This document shows, piece after piece, positions 61,389-64,000 of a stretch of DNA of 64,000 nt. The position numbers and the translations under genes are program-made. Below the pieces are notes generated by a model. That model was not told the DNA's origin. It made no database searches and saw only the letters and a program-made list of their open reading frames with translations. The DNA comes from Photorhabdus cinerea (GTDB taxonomy: Bacteria; Pseudomonadota; Gammaproteobacteria; Enterobacterales; Enterobacteriaceae), in the NCBI RefSeq assembly GCF_011189575.1, contig NZ_PUJW01000015.1, positions 52,545 to 116,544 of the forward strand, written 5' to 3'. How positions within the stretch are numbered: the stretch's first letter is position 1; each line of letters opens with the position of its first letter.

Positions 61389-62570
61389 ATGTATAACTTA
61401 GCCCGACCTATATATCTGGATAACAACGCTACAACGCCATTAGATCCCGATGTGCTTCAATCTATGATGCCCTATTTTACCAACGCTTATGGAAACGCTT
61501 CCAGCAATAACCATGCATTTGGGTGGAAAGCAATGGAAGCTGTTGATAATGCAAGGAAAGTGATCTCAACATCGATAAATGCGATGAGTCATTCCGATAT
61601 TATATTCACGTCTGGCGCGACCGAGTCGAACAATCTTGCAATCGCGGGCCTTCAACATCGGGGCAAGAGGGGGCATGTCATCACATCGACAATTGAGCAT
61701 AAAGCTGTTCTTGATTGTTGCAGTCGGCTCGAATCAATGGGAACAGAGGTGACCTATTTACCGCCGCAAAGCGACGGTATCGTATCCCCAGACTCAATAT
61801 CTCGTGCAATAAGAGATGATACCTATCTCGTCTCAATTATGGCTGCTAACAACGAGATTGGTTCAATACAAAAAATTGAAGAGATAGGCGCAATCTGTAA
61901 GGAGCATGATATTCCTCTTCATACAGATGCCACGCAAGCGCTCGGCAAAATAGAATTTGATGTACAGCGCATGAACATTAGTCTTGCCTCATTTTCCGCG
62001 CACAAAATTTATGGGCCAAAGGGGATCGGCGCACTTTATATCAACTCACGCAATAAAAATATAACACTTACCCCTCTCATTGTCGGAGGGGGACATGAGC
62101 GAGGATTACGTTCTGGAACTCTTAACGTCCCAGGGATCGTAGGCTTCGGTCGTGCTGTCGAGCTGTCTGTGAAAAACTTGACCGATGAGTCGATAAGGTT
62201 ACGTTATTTACGGGATTTGCTTCGGTCGTATATTATCGAGAATGTGGCTGGTGCTCGGATAAACGGCCATCTCACCGAATGCCTTCCTGGTCTGTTAAAT
62301 GTCTCCTTCAACGGCATAGATGCTGACTCGCTTTTGCTAGAGCTTTCTGAGGTTGCTCTGTCTTCTGGATCTGCATGCACATCCGCTAACAAGGCACCGT
62401 CACATGTACTGAAAGCAATAGGGGTCAGTGATGCACAGGCTCAAGCCAGTGTGCGTTTCGGACTGGGAAGATTTAATAATGAGGACGAGATACGGTATGT
62501 TTGTCTCCGTCTGGAAAAAGCAGTGAATAAACTGCGGTCCATGGCACCAAAGTCATTCGTTACTCAATGA
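61389..62570 (+). CDS. Cysteine desulfurase (NifS/IscS family)
   Basis: 393 aa PLP enzyme. YLDNNATTPLDP start, SGATESNN, the PLP-lysine in SFSAHKIYGPKGIGALY, GGGHERGLRSGTLN, and the catalytic Cys loop ALSSGSACTSANKAPSHVL. It releases sulfur from cysteine as a persulfide. No iscU, iscA or cluster-assembly genes are nearby, so it probably serves a dedicated pathway (thio-containing product or tRNA/DNA modification) rather than general Fe-S assembly. Confidence 0.92.
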   Translation: MYNLARPIYLDNNATTPLDPDVLQSMMPYFTNAYGNASSNNHAFGWKAMEAVDNARKVISTSINAMSHSDIIFTSGATESNNLAIAGLQHRGKRGHVITSTIEHKAVLDCCSRLESMGTEVTYLPPQSDGIVSPDSISRAIRDDTYLVSIMAANNEIGSIQKIEEIGAICKEHDIPLHTDATQALGKIEFDVQRMNISLASFSAHKIYGPKGIGALYINSRNKNITLTPLIVGGGHERGLRSGTLNVPGIVGFGRAVELSVKNLTDESIRLRYLRDLLRSYIIENVAGARINGHLTECLPGLLNVSFNGIDADSLLLELSEVALSSGSACTSANKAPSHVLKAIGVSDAQAQASVRFGLGRFNNEDEIRYVCLRLEKAVNKLRSMAPKSFVTQ

Positions 62571-62592
62571 TAATTAAGATGGAGTTTGACTC

Positions 62593-63786
62593 ATGCGAAC
62601 AATGTCGGCACTTTTTCTCCTGTTCGGAACCCTGTTCACTGCGGGGGGATATGGCGCCACCTTTCTTATTTCCGCGTATTTTCGGTCACAAGGGGGGAGT
62701 GACATTGACGCTGGGACGACTCTCGGTGTGGCCTTGGTCGGCACCTTGATTGGTGTTCCTTTGGTCGGATGGTTTGCCGGGCGGCTGGAAGCATCGCGAC
62801 TTGCCGCCCTCGCGGCGTTTGCGATGTCTTGTGGTTATTTTCTCTTAGGCGGCTTTAGCAGTGAACTGAGTTACATCCCGCGTATCGCAGCATTCTTGAT
62901 TGGACTCGGTTGGGGAATGTTCTATATCAGTGGACCCATGGCGTTGTCGGAGCGTGTCACCGACGCTGATAGGGGCCACTGGTTTACCCGCTTTAGTGCG
63001 TTTCAAATGGCTGGGATTTGCGGCAGTCCCATCCTCCTTGCCGTAGCGGTTGAGCAGGCAGGAATGCCCATCCGAACAACGTTTCTCTTTGTTGGCGTCG
63101 TTGGCATCCTTGCCTCACTACTGCTGGCAACCTTTGGGATCAGGGAACCAAATGGTCAACAGGAGTTATCACTGAGACCTTGGGTGAAAAAAATAACGAA
63201 GATTGCTACAAGTAGTGCGATCCGTCCCATCATAATGGTAGGTCTGGGAGGCGGCGTATTCTCCGGAATGATGTCGTTCCAGAGTTCGCTCGTTGAAGGG
63301 ACTCGTGCAAATGCTAGTACCTTCTTCGCGGTACATGCAGCGACTGTGGTTGTGTCGCGGCTTTTGTTAGCCCGACGTTTATCGACGATGCCCCGTATCC
63401 CGTTAGTCACCGTGTTGATGTCATTCTTAATCATAGGTATTTTGGCCCTGTTAGGCATACCGGTGCACCCCGTGTTCCAGATTGTGGCGGCCATGTTAAC
63501 GGGGATAGGGTATGGATTGGTGTATCCCGTTATTCAAACATGGGCAGTAAATGACTCTGCTCTTGAGAATCGACATGCGGCCCTCACTTGGTTCGTTGTC
63601 GCCTATTTTGTGGGTATATTTGGATTTCCGGTAATAGGTGGGTGGATATTAGTTAGCTCGGGCAAAATCTTGTTTATTCTGGTTCTGGCCACAATAGCCT
63701 CTCTTGAACTTGTGGTGGCGTTATTGGGAGGGCGGTGGTTTCGTCGTATTAAGGACGAGCTGACGGCCCAGAGTGAAATACGTTAA
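62593..63786 (+). CDS. MFS transporter
   Basis: 397 aa, about 12 helices. The helix 1-2 region is LLFGTLFTAGGYGATFLISA and the MFS A-type loop is replaced by GWFAGRLEASRLAAL. A GGAG site precedes the ATG. It follows the desulfurase by 22 bases and ends the operon. Drug/metabolite efflux is the likely role. Confidence 0.85.
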   Translation: MRTMSALFLLFGTLFTAGGYGATFLISAYFRSQGGSDIDAGTTLGVALVGTLIGVPLVGWFAGRLEASRLAALAAFAMSCGYFLLGGFSSELSYIPRIAAFLIGLGWGMFYISGPMALSERVTDADRGHWFTRFSAFQMAGICGSPILLAVAVEQAGMPIRTTFLFVGVVGILASLLLATFGIREPNGQQELSLRPWVKKITKIATSSAIRPIIMVGLGGGVFSGMMSFQSSLVEGTRANASTFFAVHAATVVVSRLLLARRLSTMPRIPLVTVLMSFLIIGILALLGIPVHPVFQIVAAMLTGIGYGLVYPVIQTWAVNDSALENRHAALTWFVVAYFVGIFGFPVIGGWILVSSGKILFILVLATIASLELVVALLGGRWFRRIKDELTAQSEIR

Positions 63787-63842
63787 CGGTCATTCAGTGA
63801 GTATAAAAATCAGTATGTACGAGGTAGTGACTGCTCCCCGTC

Positions 63843-64000
63843 CTATCGGGCGAGGCTTCCCACTTCACAGGCCGCTGCTTGTGCTCGACAAGTCTGACGC
63901 TGGCCTCCATGGGCAGAGACGACGAGACCCGCCGCCTGTAATTCAAATAACCCTTGCTCCCTGATATTCAACGCGGCATTGATATCTCTGTCATGTTCCG
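63843..64000 (-). CDS. TnpB-family protein, C-terminal end (continues beyond window)
   Basis: The minus-strand frame enters from the window edge as HDRDINAALNIREQGL, the third RuvC motif of IS605 OrfB/TnpB, then ends in QRQTCRAQAAACEVGSLAR and a stop at 63843. It belongs to a different TnpB subgroup from copies A and B, where the motif is NADINGARN. A short inverted repeat overlaps the stop (GCCCGATAGGACGGGG region), typical of the element right end. Confidence 0.75.
   Translation of the reverse strand, partial: EHDRDINAALNIREQGLFELQAAGLVVSAHGGQRQTCRAQAAACEVGSLAR

Noticed and set aside
1..64000. CRISPR arrays or prophage modules
   Set aside because: No regularly spaced direct repeats with unique spacers and no phage structural or integrase genes were seen; the repeated elements are ERICs and TnpB elements.

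Overview
The window looks like a chromosome segment of a Photorhabdus species or close relative (Morganellaceae). Housekeeping genes keep enterobacterial order: pit-uspB/uspA, gdhA, rsmJ-prlC, selC, glpD, glpR-glpG-glpE, nfuA, gntX/bioH, feoABC, tex, greB. Between them lie AT-rich accessory blocks of the Photorhabdus type: ERIC elements, Cip-like inclusion proteins, orphan Hcp cassettes, TnpB-only insertion elements and small-molecule-like operons. The genus call is inference from gene content, not from a database match.

Layout. 1-8.7 kb is conserved core, interrupted between uspB and uspA by a decayed hcp gene and a toxin/immunity-like pair. tRNA-Sec (selC) at 8610-8704 opens an accessory block of about 30 kb. 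The block holds an alpha/beta hydrolase with a Fur-box-like site, then two Cip-like genes with near-identical promoters. A tandemly duplicated, reciprocally decayed locus follows (amidinotransferase, desaturase, Fe/2OG-type oxygenase, small Pro-rich protein, DMT exporter, DAP-like serine hydrolases). Next comes a dCTP/dCMP-deaminase-type defence gene that has lost its kinase half. After that is a complete hexuronate locus (uxuA, uxuR, TRAP transporter, uxuB, kdgK, eda) with three matching palindromic operators. The block ends with an AlaX-like editing enzyme between two ERICs and an orphan Hcp cassette.

38.8-46 kb returns to core (glp regulon, nfuA, gntX, bioH), with a degenerate TnpB element upstream of glpD. 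At 46.8-51.7 kb is an operon of MFS exporter, diiron oxygenase (in-frame TAG), Fe/2OG-type oxygenase, PpnP-like cupin, Gfo/Idh/MocA oxidoreductase and membrane hydroxylase. It is preceded by an 8-codon ORF with a strong RBS and a long hairpin; this is the best candidate for an undescribed pathway. feoABC follows, then a RES/Xre toxin-antitoxin pair bracketed by similar hairpins, then tex and greB. Upstream of greB sits an imported operon (unknown protein, cysteine desulfurase, MFS), and the window ends inside another tnpB.

Working together: hexuronates are imported by the TRAP system and taken to pyruvate and glyceraldehyde-3-phosphate by UxuB/UxuA/KdgK/Eda under UxuR. GlpR controls glycerol-3-phosphate oxidation by GlpD. 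The accessory operons combine tailoring enzymes with exporters, as natural-product clusters do, but no product can be named from sequence alone.
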